The notes beneath the pieces are model-generated. The model was not told the origin of the DNA. It searched no databases and saw only the letters and a list, made by a program, of their open reading frames with translations. The translations under genes and the position numbers were made by a program. Of a DNA stretch of 64,000 nucleotides, positions 1 through 8,754 are shown piece after piece; the first letter of the stretch is position 1; every line of letters starts with the position of its first letter. Location: IMG/VR virus record IMGVR_UViG_3300006841_000093, positions 1 through 64,000 of that record. One strand, given 5' to 3'. Origin of the DNA: a virus.

Positions 1-342
1 AGTGGTTCTGTCACCAAATCTGTGATAGTGAATCTCAGAACACCGGCACAAGAAGCAGAAGAACCAGAACATATTATTTTAGAAGATAGTACATCTTTTA
101 CAACAAATTTTCTATTATTAGACGCTGATGCAGGATCACCAACCGCAACGGGTAATATGAAATTCATAACAGAAACTAGTTCGACAGGAACAGGCGCAGC
201 AGGGATAAAAACTAGACTTACAGTTACTCCGGGTCCCGGCGATGTTACTGCTAATGATGATTTTGGTTACACAGAATCTTTTGAATATTTTGATGATAAC
301 ATTGATACTAATTTAGGCACCGGATTGGATGTAACTCTGTAA
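1..342 (+). CDS. C-terminal part of a probable virion protein (5' end outside window)
   Basis: The reading frame is open from base 1, so the gene begins upstream; the GTG at 22 is probably not its start. About 113 residues are visible, rich in Thr, Gly, Ser and Asp with alternating hydrophobic residues, as in beta-rich phage structural proteins. It ends one base before the next gene, just upstream of the packaging genes, where T4-like phages carry neck and tail-completion genes. I do not recognise a specific family. Structural role is inferred from composition and position only. Confidence 0.5.
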   Translation, partial: SGSVTKSVIVNLRTPAQEAEEPEHIILEDSTSFTTNFLLLDADAGSPTATGNMKFITETSSTGTGAAGIKTRLTVTPGPGDVTANDDFGYTESFEYFDDNIDTNLGTGLDVTL

Positions 343-343
343 C

Positions 344-754
344 ATGTGGTTTCGGGGTTTTCTAATTGGTTGTTTCATTTGCGTTGGAACAGTATGTGTT
401 GCGCAAAGCCCAAGTGAAATACAACCAGAACATCAAGAAATAATACACAATAGATATCAACCCCATAAGTTAAACAAAGAAACTTATAAAACTGAAGATG
501 TTTTATTATTGTTTAAATCTTGTTATGAAACATTATATTTTCTAGGTAATACAAAATACAAAAGAAGTAAAAAAGAATTAAAAGAAGAAGAAGTATCTAG
601 ACAATGTTTTTGTATATGTGATAAAATTAGATCTATATATAAACCCGAAGAGTTTTTAGATAGACCTCCAATAGACATACATAATATTATTAAACCATTA
701 ACTACTGAATGTATGACAGAAAAGGGTCAAATTTGGCATGATGAGGAAAAATGA
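344..754 (+). CDS. Hypothetical exported protein with signal peptide
   Basis: 136 residues. The N-terminus has a basic residue, a hydrophobic stretch (about residues 5-20) and a likely signal peptidase I site after the AQ near residue 21, so export to the periplasm is likely. The mature part has six or so Cys residues, some possibly disulfide-bonded (CFCICDK near 86), and a charged Lys/Glu-rich middle. Its stop overlaps the start of the small terminase gene (ATGA), suggesting coupled translation. There is no clear Shine-Dalgarno sequence. No family recognised; a secreted protein at this place is unusual. Confidence 0.6.
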   Translation: MWFRGFLIGCFICVGTVCVAQSPSEIQPEHQEIIHNRYQPHKLNKETYKTEDVLLLFKSCYETLYFLGNTKYKRSKKELKEEEVSRQCFCICDKIRSIYKPEEFLDRPPIDIHNIIKPLTTECMTEKGQIWHDEEK

Positions 755-1161
755 CACAAGATACACGTATAGACGAAATTTTAGAAATCACAAGTTTAGT
801 TCCCACTACTGAACTTAAACCTGAACCGCCTGCCAGAATCATACCTAAATCTGGTAAGGATGATGACATTGATTATAATTATGCCCGTGAGAATTACTAC
901 AATTTAATTGAACGAAATCAAGATGCAATAGAGGAGATGTTGGAGATTGCTAAACAATCTGAACATCCACGTGCTTTTGAAGTAGTTGGTCAATTAATCA
1001 AATCCGGCTTGGATGCCAATAAAGAGTTAATGGGTCTACATAAAACCAAAAAAGAACTAAGTATAGAAAAGGGTGGACACACTACTACTGTCAATAACGC
1101 AGTATTTGTGGGATCTACAGCTGAATTACAAAAGTTACTGAAGGGGAAACGTGGCGAGTGA
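751..1161 (+). CDS. 16: Terminase small subunit (gp16-like)
   Basis: 136 residues. It probably recognises phage DNA and regulates the packaging ATPase at the start of headful packaging. The central segment (about residues 45-100), with YARENYYNLIERN, SEHPRAFEVV and LMGLHKTKK, matches the conserved helical core of T4-like gp16. The C-terminus is basic. It overlaps the large-subunit gene by 11 bases, the usual 16-17 arrangement. Identification rests on motif and context. Confidence 0.88.
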   Translation: MTQDTRIDEILEITSLVPTTELKPEPPARIIPKSGKDDDIDYNYARENYYNLIERNQDAIEEMLEIAKQSEHPRAFEVVGQLIKSGLDANKELMGLHKTKKELSIEKGGHTTTVNNAVFVGSTAELQKLLKGKRGE

Positions 1162-2782
1162 AACATATCTCGGCAATCCAAATTTAAAAAACGTAGGACA
1201 AAATGTAGAGTGGACAGAAGAAACACTTCAAGAATATGTGAAGTGTAAAGATGATCCTCTTCACTTTGTAGAGAACTATGTTAAAATTATTCATGTAGAT
1301 CAAGGACTCGTACCATTTGAAATGTACCCCTATCAAAGAGAAATGATTCATAAGTTCAATGATAATCGTTTTGTAATATGTAAAATGCCACGACAAACAG
1401 GAAAGTCAACCACAATAATAGCTTTTCTTCTTCATTATTTACTATTCAACGAAAGTGTCAATATCGCAATGTTGGCAAACAAAGGAGCAACCGCAAGAGA
1501 ACTTCTTTCAAGACTACAACTTGCCTATGAACATTTACCCAAATGGTTACAACAAGGAGTGGTGATATGGAATAAAGGTAATATTGAAGTAGAGAATGGT
1601 AGTAAAGTGGTAGCAGCGGCTACTTCTTCTAGTGCAGTTCGTGGTAGTTCTTTTAATATTATTTTTCTAGATGAGTTTGCTCACGTTCCCCAAAACATAG
1701 CAGAATCATTTTTCACTTCTGTATATCCTACAATTTCTTCTGGTGAATCTACAAAAGTCTTAATCGTTTCAACTCCACTTGGATTGAATATGTTCTATAA
1801 GATGTGGATAGAAGCTGAAGAAGGAAGAAGTGATTATGTTCCCATTGAAGTTCATTGGTCGGAGATGCCTGGCAGAGATGGTAAATGGAAAGAAGAAACG
1901 ATACGTAATACCTCTGAAGTACAATTTACTCAAGAGTTTGAATGTGAATTTGTGGGATCAACTTACACATTAATTGCTCCATCGAAACTTAGAACAATGG
2001 TCTTTAAGAGTCCCGTTCACTCTGCTAATAACTTAGATGTATATGAACAACCAAAGAAAAATCGTACATACGCATTAGTGGCTGATACGGCACAAGGAAA
2101 AGGTGTGGACTATTCTGCTTTTTCAGTATTTGATGTTTCTGAAATGCCGTACAAACAAGTTGCAGTTTATAGAGACAATCAAATTTCACCTATGTTATAT
2201 CCAAATGTAATTTATAATGTGGGAAATAAGTATAATAATGCTCATGTTCTAGTTGAAGTAAATGATATTGGATCTCAAGTTGCTGATACTTTACACTACG
2301 ATTTAGAGTATGAGAATATCATGATCATTACTATGAGAGGTAGAGCAGGTCAACAGATCGGTGGAGGATTTGCGAAGAACATTCAATTAGGATTAAGAAC
2401 AAGTAAACAGATCAAGAGAATTGGATGTGCGGCATTAAAAGATCTAATAGAACAGGATCAATTAATTGTTCCAGACTTTAATACAATTAAAGAACTTACA
2501 ACCTTTGCTCTACAGAATAACACATATCAGGCAGAGGAAGGATCTCACGATGATATTGCAATGACCTTAGTGATATTTGGGTGGTTAGTACAACAAAGAT
2601 ATTTTAAAGAAATGACAAATATGGATATACGAAAGAAAATGTGGGAAGAACAAATGGAAACTTTAGAACAAGATATGTTGCCATTTGGTATTATAGATGA
2701 TGGACAAGAACCAGAATCCTTTAAAGATGATAAAGGTACAGTATGGACAGTTGATGATGAAAGTCAAAGAGTTTATTATTAA
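1151..2782 (+). CDS. 17: Terminase large subunit, packaging ATPase/nuclease (gp17)
   Basis: 543 residues, starting with GTG at 1151 after an AAGGGGA ribosome site; no nearer ATG fits. It is the motor that pumps DNA into the prohead and cuts the concatemer. The N-terminal ATPase has a Walker A-like RQTGKST (81-87), Walker B IIFLDEF with D174 and catalytic E175, and the coupling motif VSTPLG near 207. The C-terminal RNase H-like nuclease shows acidic residues D312 (VADTAQG), D320, E369/D372 (VEVNDIG) and D467/D468 (SHDDIA). Length is slightly under T4 gp17 (610). Complete and apparently functional. Confidence 0.97.
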   Translation: MASETYLGNPNLKNVGQNVEWTEETLQEYVKCKDDPLHFVENYVKIIHVDQGLVPFEMYPYQREMIHKFNDNRFVICKMPRQTGKSTTIIAFLLHYLLFNESVNIAMLANKGATARELLSRLQLAYEHLPKWLQQGVVIWNKGNIEVENGSKVVAAATSSSAVRGSSFNIIFLDEFAHVPQNIAESFFTSVYPTISSGESTKVLIVSTPLGLNMFYKMWIEAEEGRSDYVPIEVHWSEMPGRDGKWKEETIRNTSEVQFTQEFECEFVGSTYTLIAPSKLRTMVFKSPVHSANNLDVYEQPKKNRTYALVADTAQGKGVDYSAFSVFDVSEMPYKQVAVYRDNQISPMLYPNVIYNVGNKYNNAHVLVEVNDIGSQVADTLHYDLEYENIMIITMRGRAGQQIGGGFAKNIQLGLRTSKQIKRIGCAALKDLIEQDQLIVPDFNTIKELTTFALQNNTYQAEEGSHDDIAMTLVIFGWLVQQRYFKEMTNMDIRKKMWEEQMETLEQDMLPFGIIDDGQEPESFKDDKGTVWTVDDESQRVYY

Positions 2783-3384
2783 TGTTTACACAAAGAACAA
2801 CAAGTGAATTATTCCCTGTTCCACTATGGGGATTTGATTTAGATAATTCTAAAGAAGTTAATACTAGTATAGAGAATCGGGTTTATCAAAAATCCAAAAA
2901 TGAAAAAACTAGACATGCTTCTAATGAAGGGGGATGGCATTCTCAAGGGAATATGTTTGATGATCCGGTGATGAAATCCCTTTTAAGATTTATTGAATGG
3001 GCGGTTGGTGAACTAAGTACTGAAGCTGGAATGAAATATAGCACTTATAAGATATTTCTTTGGACTAATTTAAATAGGCCAGGAGATTATAATTCTATGC
3101 ATTCACACCCTGATAGTCAGTTGAGTGGTGTTTATTATGTTAAAATTCCTTCTGGTGATTGTGGTACATTGAGACTCTATAATCCAATGTATCATTACAA
3201 TTATCCCAATTCTCAAGGTTATAATATACCATTTACTACTCCAACAGCTGATGTAATCAATAAAGAAGGAAGTTTGTATATTTTTAGATCACCGATTATG
3301 CATGATGTTACTAGGAATAATACTCAAGAAGATAGGATTAGTGTATCATTTAATATAGTATTTGATTCTAATCTTTATAAGTGA
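2782..3384 (+). CDS. Putative 2OG-Fe(II) oxygenase family protein (TIGR02466-like)
   Basis: 200 residues. The core has NxxRPGDYNSMHSHPDS..SGVYYVK (about 98-121), with H107/H109/D111 as candidate iron ligands, and a distal H174 plus R185 in the FRSPIMHDV...DRISVSFN segment, typical of double-stranded beta-helix oxygenases that occur next to gp17 in many marine T4-like phages. Substrate unknown; proline or lysine hydroxylation of a virion protein is one guess. The ATG overlaps the gp17 stop (TAATG). Its 3' end overlaps the convergent HNH gene by 17 bases. A second relative lies at 26648. Confidence 0.75.
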   Translation: MFTQRTTSELFPVPLWGFDLDNSKEVNTSIENRVYQKSKNEKTRHASNEGGWHSQGNMFDDPVMKSLLRFIEWAVGELSTEAGMKYSTYKIFLWTNLNRPGDYNSMHSHPDSQLSGVYYVKIPSGDCGTLRLYNPMYHYNYPNSQGYNIPFTTPTADVINKEGSLYIFRSPIMHDVTRNNTQEDRISVSFNIVFDSNLYK

Positions 3385-3829
3385 ATGGATCAAACTCAGA
3401 AAAATTTACTTCAGTAGGTGGATTATAAATTTCGTTTATTAACTCTTCAATTTTATCAACTAAATCAGGTCTTTCTTTCTTTAATCTTACTAAGAAATTA
3501 ATTGAACCTGTTTCTAATTGAGCTGGATTAACAGAAATTCTTTTACCTAATCTTCTTTTGTCTGATAATTCAAGGTGTTCGGGATTTACACAAGAAGGAT
3601 TAAAACAAGTTTGTGTTATTACTTCATGGTCTGCTACTTCACCTTTATACATCATGAAGGAATATCTACTAGCAGGTATCGTTTTCCCCATAACAGAAAA
3701 CATACCATGACCTGTTTTATTTTTTGAAGCAAGCCAGATGTGACACTTAGTATGTGTTTCTGATAGATCAACCTTTTTAAGAAATCGGTCTTTTATTTTT
3801 TTGGTATTAAATAATGTGAGCTTATCCAT
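3368..3829 (-). CDS. HNH endonuclease, possibly homing
   Basis: 153 residues on the opposite strand to all neighbours. The segment CHIWLASKNKTGHGMF (about 29-44), a following conserved RYSFMMYKG, and a metal-binding ADHEVITQTCFNPSCVNPEHLEL (about 66-88) match the HNH family with a C-x4-C zinc knuckle and a terminal NPxHL. The C-terminus (about 95-130) may bind DNA. It sits alone between gp17 and gp18, a typical place for a mobile endonuclease gene. AAGGA lies 7 bases before the start. Whether it cuts an intronless allele of gp17 or gp18 is inference. Confidence 0.8.
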   Translation of the reverse strand: MDKLTLFNTKKIKDRFLKKVDLSETHTKCHIWLASKNKTGHGMFSVMGKTIPASRYSFMMYKGEVADHEVITQTCFNPSCVNPEHLELSDKRRLGKRISVNPAQLETGSINFLVRLKKERPDLVDKIEELINEIYNPPTEVNFSEFDPFTYKD

Positions 3830-3862
3830 CTAAATCCTTGAATTATTTATGAGAACTCTTAA

Positions 3863-3870
3863 TATTTATG
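3863..3870 (-). promoter_or_regulatory. Candidate late promoter for the HNH gene
   Basis: On the - strand this reads CATAAATA, 7 of 8 to the T4 late -10 box TATAAATA, 33 bases upstream of the HNH start. A second copy of the same octamer lies at 3844-3851 but is too close to the start codon to serve well. Confidence 0.35.
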
Positions 3871-3890
3871 GTTTTAGAGAACTACAAAAT

Positions 3891-3898
3891 AATAAATA
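3891..3898 (+). promoter_or_regulatory. Candidate late promoter for the tail sheath gene
   Basis: AATAAATA, 7 of 8 to TATAAATA, 63 bases upstream of gp18 in the 132-base divergent gap between HNH and gp18. No better box is present in the gap. Confidence 0.4.
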
Positions 3899-3961
3899 AC
3901 AGTACAATGGTAAAAATACCCTTAAGAAACCAATCTTTCAATTTAATATAGGAGAGATAAG

Positions 3962-6154
3962 ATGCCTTTTACAATTAGTCCGGGCGTTGTAACCAAAGAA
4001 ATAGATTTAACGACTGTCGTTCCTGAAATTTCTATGACAGAGGGAGCAATCGCCGGTCCTTTTAGGTGGGGACCTTCATATTGGGCAACAACAGTATCAA
4101 ATGAATCAGAATTGTCGGGTACGTTTGGTAAACCAGACGCTGCTACGTATAAAACATTTTTTACTGCAGCAAGTTATCTCGCATATTCGGGAAATCTTAA
4201 AGTAGTCCGTACACCTAATACCTCAGATGCAAAAAATGCTACAATGGATGCAGCAAATACTGTTTACATTGCAAATGACGAAGCTTATGAAAATACTTAT
4301 GATCCAGATATGGGTGGAACACAGTCTGATGACTTTGGTCCGTTTGTAGCAAAATATGTTGGTGATCTTGGAAATAGTTTAAGAGTTTCCATGTGTGCCG
4401 CAACTAAAGCAAACACAAATAGTGATGGAACACTTAATAGTAATACAGATACCGCTCTAACAGGAACAGCCGCATGGACAGAATCAAGTGGTGCACTTGC
4501 CGGTTCAGGTACAGCATTTACTACAGAGTTAAGTGTGGGAGATACTATTACACTAGGTACTAAAGTATTAGTAATAGCAACAATTACAAATGCAACAACA
4601 GTAGTTGCACGTAGTGCTCACGGATCGGATCTTGGTTCAGGATCAATGGTTCGACATAAGAGATCAGGATTCCAAGAACCTGTTGGTCAAATGGTTGGAA
4701 CTTGTGCAGCAAGTGCAAATGGTGTTACTGTTACAGGAACAAGTACATTTTTTGATCTTCAAGTAACTGTAGGTGATTTAATTAAACTTGTAGGTACTGA
4801 AGAAGAACGAAAAGTTTCTTCAATTACAAGTAATACAGTATTAACAGTTTCAGAACCTTTTGTTTCAGCCGCTTCGGCTAACACTTGGTCACGAAGATGG
4901 GAATATGCAGATTCATTTGATGGTGAACCAGTTACTTCAGCACATTGTGCAAGAAATAGTGGAGCTCAAGATGAAATTCATGTTGTCGTTGTAGACGAAG
5001 ATGGAGAATTTGCGGGAGCAAATAATACTGTACTAGAAACTTATTCTGGATCAGTTGCCGGTGGAGCTAAAGGTGAAGATGGTCAAAGTATTTACTACAA
5101 AGACCTTGTTAATAGAGGATCAAAGTATATTCGATGGATGGATCATCATGCAGATGGTGATGTAGATGCCGCTCTTTCAACAACCGCATGGGGTGGAGCA
5201 GCAAGTGGAACATTCAATGGTAAAGGAATTATCGTATCTGGAAGTATGACAGGTGGTGCCGCAGGTTCAGCCTCGACAGCCGGTAATATTCAAACAGGTT
5301 TAGATAAATTCAAAAATACTGAAGAAATTGATGTAACACTTCTAATGACTGCTGATGCAGACGCTGCTACTCAGATACACGCAATTAATAACATTGCAGA
5401 ATATCGTAAAGATTGTGTAGCTTTTATTTCACCACTTCAAGCACATGTTGTAAATAACGCAGGAAGTGAAACTACAGATGTAGTGGGTCATAGAAATTCT
5501 ATGCCCAGTTCTTCTTATGCTGTTTTGGATTCTGGGTGGAAGTATATGTACGATAAGTACAATGATGTCTATCGATATATTCCATTAAATGGTGATATCG
5601 CAGGATGTTGTGCATTTACTGATGAATCAAGAGATCCTTTCTGGTCACCGGCTGGATTAGATCGTGGTAATATCAGAAATTGCATTAAACTTCCTTATAA
5701 TCCAAATAAAACACAAAGGGATGAACTTTATAAGAATGGAGTTAATCCTGTTACAGCAATGCCAGGAAGTGGAATACTTCTTTTTGGAGATAAAACTCTA
5801 TTAGCAAAACCTTCTGCGTTTGATCGTATCAACGTAAGACGATTGTTTATTCTTTTAGAAAAATCAATTGCTAGTATGGCCAAATCTTTCTTGTTTGAAT
5901 TCAACGATGCATTCTCACGAAGTAGATTCGTGGCAACAGTTGAGCCATTCTTGAGAGATGTTCAAGGTAGAGGTGGAATTCAAGACTTTGCAGTTATCTG
6001 TGATGACAGTAATAATACTGGAGATGTGGTAGATCGAAACGAATTTCGTGGAGATATTTACGTGAAACCATCACGTTCCATTAACTTCATACAATTACAA
6101 TTTGTTGCAGTTAGAACCGGAGTTGAATTCGAAGAAATTATCGGTGCAAGATAA
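3962..6154 (+). CDS. 18: Tail sheath protein (gp18)
   Basis: 730 residues, longer than T4 gp18 (659). It forms the contractile sheath. The N-terminus FTISPGVVTKEIDLTTVVPEI and the GAIAGPFRWGP segment are hallmark sheath sequences; the C-terminal third (RLFILLEKSIASMAKSFLF, FVATVEPFLRDV, FIQLQFVAVRTGVEFEEI) is the conserved sheath core. Residues about 150-330 are Thr/Ser/Ala/Gly-rich repeats, likely surface-exposed insert domains. AGGAGA lies 5-10 bases before ATG. It is followed by a late promoter and a structured leader before gp19. Confidence 0.96.
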   Translation: MPFTISPGVVTKEIDLTTVVPEISMTEGAIAGPFRWGPSYWATTVSNESELSGTFGKPDAATYKTFFTAASYLAYSGNLKVVRTPNTSDAKNATMDAANTVYIANDEAYENTYDPDMGGTQSDDFGPFVAKYVGDLGNSLRVSMCAATKANTNSDGTLNSNTDTALTGTAAWTESSGALAGSGTAFTTELSVGDTITLGTKVLVIATITNATTVVARSAHGSDLGSGSMVRHKRSGFQEPVGQMVGTCAASANGVTVTGTSTFFDLQVTVGDLIKLVGTEEERKVSSITSNTVLTVSEPFVSAASANTWSRRWEYADSFDGEPVTSAHCARNSGAQDEIHVVVVDEDGEFAGANNTVLETYSGSVAGGAKGEDGQSIYYKDLVNRGSKYIRWMDHHADGDVDAALSTTAWGGAASGTFNGKGIIVSGSMTGGAAGSASTAGNIQTGLDKFKNTEEIDVTLLMTADADAATQIHAINNIAEYRKDCVAFISPLQAHVVNNAGSETTDVVGHRNSMPSSSYAVLDSGWKYMYDKYNDVYRYIPLNGDIAGCCAFTDESRDPFWSPAGLDRGNIRNCIKLPYNPNKTQRDELYKNGVNPVTAMPGSGILLFGDKTLLAKPSAFDRINVRRLFILLEKSIASMAKSFLFEFNDAFSRSRFVATVEPFLRDVQGRGGIQDFAVICDDSNNTGDVVDRNEFRGDIYVKPSRSINFIQLQFVAVRTGVEFEEIIGAR

Positions 6155-6169
6155 TCGATAATAAAGTCA

Positions 6170-6177
6170 TATAAATA
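6170..6177 (+). promoter_or_regulatory. T4-type late promoter for tail tube gene
   Basis: Exact TATAAATA, 16 bases past the gp18 stop and 99 bases before gp19. gp55 (18948-19526) is the expected sigma factor. It would give gp19 a separate high-level late transcript with a structured leader of about 90 bases. Confidence 0.75.
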
Positions 6178-6187
6178 ATAATATACA

Positions 6188-6261
6188 GATGGGGGAAGAC
6201 GATGATTCCTGAAGAGGGTACTTATAAAAAAGACTTCCCCATCATCTCAATCTAATCATCG
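6188..6261 (+). other. Structured gp19 leader with crossing complementary segments
   Basis: Segment A (6188-6198, GATGGGGGAAG) is complementary to A' (6234-6243, CTTCCCCATC) with one bulged G. Segment B (6200-6207, CGATGATT) is perfectly complementary to B' (6254-6261, AATCATCG). The order A-B-A'-B' would give a pseudoknot or two alternative folds; GATGAT at 6201-6206 could also pair with ATCATC at 6241-6246. B' ends six bases before the GGAG ribosome site of gp19. It could act as transcript-end stabiliser, terminator for upstream mRNA, or translational control. Confidence 0.5.
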
Positions 6262-6275
6262 GATATGGAGAAAAC

Positions 6276-6830
6276 ATGCCAGATTTTAGTATTGACACAT
6301 TTACCTCTAACCTAACTAAAGGTGGAGCATTAGCAAGTTTATTTGAATGTGAACTTAGTGGAAGTAAAGGAAATGTAGCTACTACAGGAATAGGCTCTTT
6401 TAAATTTTTATGTAAAGGAGTAAATTTCCCAGCTTCAACTATAGAAGCCGCTACTGTTACCTATATGGGAAGATCAATAAATATTCCCGGTAATAGAGCT
6501 GCCCAGCAATTAACAACTTCTATCTATAATGATGAAAATATGGAAATTAGAAATCATATAGAAAGTTGGATGGAGAGAATCAATTCTCACAAATCAAATG
6601 TGAGAGAAGCTGGTTTTGCCGCTATTAACAGTTATACTGGATCGATGAAAGTTAAACAAGTCGCCAAAGATGGTGGATCTTACACTAAATCTTATGAATT
6701 TATTGATGTATGGCCATCAACTACTGGAGAAATAACTTTATCGTGGGATACTAATGATATCCAAACCTATGATGTAACATGGGAGTATAGCTATTGGAAA
6801 TCAAGTCAAAGTGGCGCTGGATTTAATTAA
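6276..6830 (+). CDS. 19: Tail tube protein (gp19)
   Basis: 184 residues (T4 gp19 has 163). It polymerises into the inner tube through which DNA passes. FKFLCKGVNFPASTIEAATVTYMGRSINIPGNR near 44-75 and the C-terminal YEFIDVWPSTTGEITLSWDTNDIQTYDVTWEYSYW segment are typical of the gp19 fold. GGAG lies 6 bases before the ATG. It follows gp18 and is closed by its own terminator. A related fold is encoded at 13569. Confidence 0.95.
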   Translation: MPDFSIDTFTSNLTKGGALASLFECELSGSKGNVATTGIGSFKFLCKGVNFPASTIEAATVTYMGRSINIPGNRAAQQLTTSIYNDENMEIRNHIESWMERINSHKSNVREAGFAAINSYTGSMKVKQVAKDGGSYTKSYEFIDVWPSTTGEITLSWDTNDIQTYDVTWEYSYWKSSQSGAGFN

Positions 6831-6861
6831 TATATATTTAAGTATGAAAAAAACGTTTTAC

Positions 6862-6888
6862 ATGGGAGTGGTAATCCGCTCCCATTTT
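6862..6888 (+). terminator. Rho-independent terminator after gp19
   Basis: Stem of 10 pairs (6862-6871 with 6876-6885, one G-T wobble), TAAT loop, then TTTT. It isolates the gp19 transcript from the portal gene. Confidence 0.8.
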
Positions 6889-6906
6889 ACCTATTAGGAA
6901 AGATGT

Positions 6907-8469
6907 ATGGCAGTTGAATTATTCGGTTTTTCTATAGGAAGAGTTGACAAAGATCAAAAGAGTAAAAAATCTTTTGCACTTCCTGAACCAGAAGATGGTG
7001 CACTTGAGGTTGGTCCTTCAGGCGGAGCATACGGAACGTATGTAGATCTTGAGGGTTATGCCAAAAATGAATTAGAATTAATTAGAAAATATCGGGAAAT
7101 GGCAACATATCCTGAGTGTGACCAAGCAATTGATGATGTTATTAATGAGGCCATTGTTACGAATAGGGAAGAATCTCCTGTCAGTATCAGCCTAGAGAAA
7201 TCAAATTTATCAGATACAATTAAAGAAGCAATAAAAGACGAATTTGCGGAACTAATACGTTTGCTAGATTTTCGAAGAGTGGGGTACGAACTATTTCGTA
7301 AATGGTATGTTGATGGTAGATTATATTTTCATGTTATTATTGATGAGAAAAATCCCAAACGTGGTATATTAGAACTACGCCCAATAGATCCCCTAAAAAT
7401 TAAAAAAGTTCGTCAACCAAAAGTGGTTCAAGGACCCAATGGTGCAGAACTTGATACTTCTGGTTTTCAAGAATATTTTATGTTCAATGAAAGGGGAATT
7501 TCACAAACTGCAGGTGGTACTACAGTTCAAATTGCAGGAGATTCCATTTCATATTGTCATTCAGGTGTATTAGATCCAGATAGAAAATTAGTTTTAAGTA
7601 ATCTACACAAAGCAATCAAACCACTCAATCAGTTACGAATGATCGAAGATGCAGTTGTCATCTATCGTATTTCACGTGCTCCAGAACGTAGAATATTCTA
7701 CATTGATGTTGGTAACTTACCTAAGATCAAAGCAGAACAGTATCTACGTGACATTATGAACAAATACAAGAACAAACTTGTATATGATTCTAATTCTGGC
7801 GAAATCAAGGATGAACGTAAGCACATGAGTATGTTAGAGGATTACTGGCTTCCACGAAGAGAAGGTGGTAGAGGTACAGAAATTTCAACTTTGCCAGGAG
7901 GGGAGAATCTTGGTGAGTTAGCTGATGTTGAATACTTCAAAACAAAATTATACAAAGCACTTAATGTTCCCCCTTCTAGACTAGAACAAGATTCTGGTTT
8001 CATACTTGGTAGAGCAGAAGAAATCTCAAGAGATGAAGTAAAATTTACACGTTTTATCGAGAGATTACGAGCAAGATTTAATCATTTATTCAATGATCTC
8101 ATAGAGAAACAACTATTACTTAAAGGAATTGTTTCATCTCAAGATTGGAAACTAGTAAAAGATCAACTTATTTATGAATGGCAAACTGATTCACATTTCG
8201 CGGAATTACAAAATGCTCAAATGATGAGAGAACGTTTGGGAATGTTAGTAAATGATATGGGATATAGAGATGAAGTTGTTGGTAAATATTTCTCACAAGA
8301 GTATGTTAATAAACATGTTCTTAAGTTGACTCAAGAGGAAATAGATGATATGAAAGAACAAATTGCCAAAGAAAAAGAAGAAGCTGGTGGTGAAGGTGAA
8401 GCTGAAGATCAACAATGGGAATTTGATCCTGCAGCAAATAAGCCAGATTTAAAGATTATATCTGGATAA
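6907..8469 (+). CDS. 20: Portal vertex protein (gp20)
   Basis: 520 residues, close to T4 gp20 (524). It forms the dodecameric portal at the unique capsid vertex where packaging starts and the tail joins. MATYPECDQAIDDVINEAIV (about 63-82), LRPIDPLKIKKVR, the clip/stem region with EDAVVIYRISRAPERRIFYIDVGNLPK and LNVPPSRLEQDSGF are strongly conserved in gp20. AGGAAAG precedes the ATG. The C-terminal tail is acidic (EEAGGEGEAEDQ), usual for these portals. Confidence 0.96.
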   Translation: MAVELFGFSIGRVDKDQKSKKSFALPEPEDGALEVGPSGGAYGTYVDLEGYAKNELELIRKYREMATYPECDQAIDDVINEAIVTNREESPVSISLEKSNLSDTIKEAIKDEFAELIRLLDFRRVGYELFRKWYVDGRLYFHVIIDEKNPKRGILELRPIDPLKIKKVRQPKVVQGPNGAELDTSGFQEYFMFNERGISQTAGGTTVQIAGDSISYCHSGVLDPDRKLVLSNLHKAIKPLNQLRMIEDAVVIYRISRAPERRIFYIDVGNLPKIKAEQYLRDIMNKYKNKLVYDSNSGEIKDERKHMSMLEDYWLPRREGGRGTEISTLPGGENLGELADVEYFKTKLYKALNVPPSRLEQDSGFILGRAEEISRDEVKFTRFIERLRARFNHLFNDLIEKQLLLKGIVSSQDWKLVKDQLIYEWQTDSHFAELQNAQMMRERLGMLVNDMGYRDEVVGKYFSQEYVNKHVLKLTQEEIDDMKEQIAKEKEEAGGEGEAEDQQWEFDPAANKPDLKIISG

Positions 8470-8473
8470 AATT

Positions 8474-8490
8474 TATAAATAGTATAAATA
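8474..8490 (+). promoter_or_regulatory. Tandem late promoters for the prohead genes
   Basis: Two exact TATAAATA boxes, 8474-8481 and 8483-8490, separated by one base, lie directly after the portal stop and 25 bases before the next start. A double exact box is striking and suggests strong late expression of the scaffold-protease-capsid operon. Confidence 0.8.
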
Positions 8491-8514
8491 TAATAGAACA
8501 ATAGAGGAAATTTT

Positions 8515-8754
8515 ATGTCTAATGAAACTACAGTTGGTGATATTATAGGATTATCCGTTAAAGGTGATGCAGCAGGAGTAAAATCGGCAATAGGTGATGT
8601 ACTTCAGCAAAAAGTGATGGTATCGTTAGAAGGTAAAAAACAGGATATCGCAAAAACTTTTTTAAACAAAACGCAGACAGACTCGAAAGAGCCGGAAAGT
8701 GTACCAAGCGAGGAGAAAATAGAAGATGGCAGCAGAGACGCAAGTACTACGTGA
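8515..8754 (+). CDS. Prohead core protein (gp67-like)
   Basis: 79 residues. Position between portal and protease, an N-terminal helical segment with VGDIIGLSVKGDAAGVKSAIGDVLQQKV and a LEGKKQDIAKTFLN motif fit the small prohead-core proteins of marine T4-like phages, which help form the scaffold and are degraded on maturation. The second half is charged and low-complexity. GAGG lies upstream. It overlaps the next gene by 29 bases. Family by pattern and place, not strong motif. Confidence 0.65.
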   Translation: MSNETTVGDIIGLSVKGDAAGVKSAIGDVLQQKVMVSLEGKKQDIAKTFLNKTQTDSKEPESVPSEEKIEDGSRDASTT

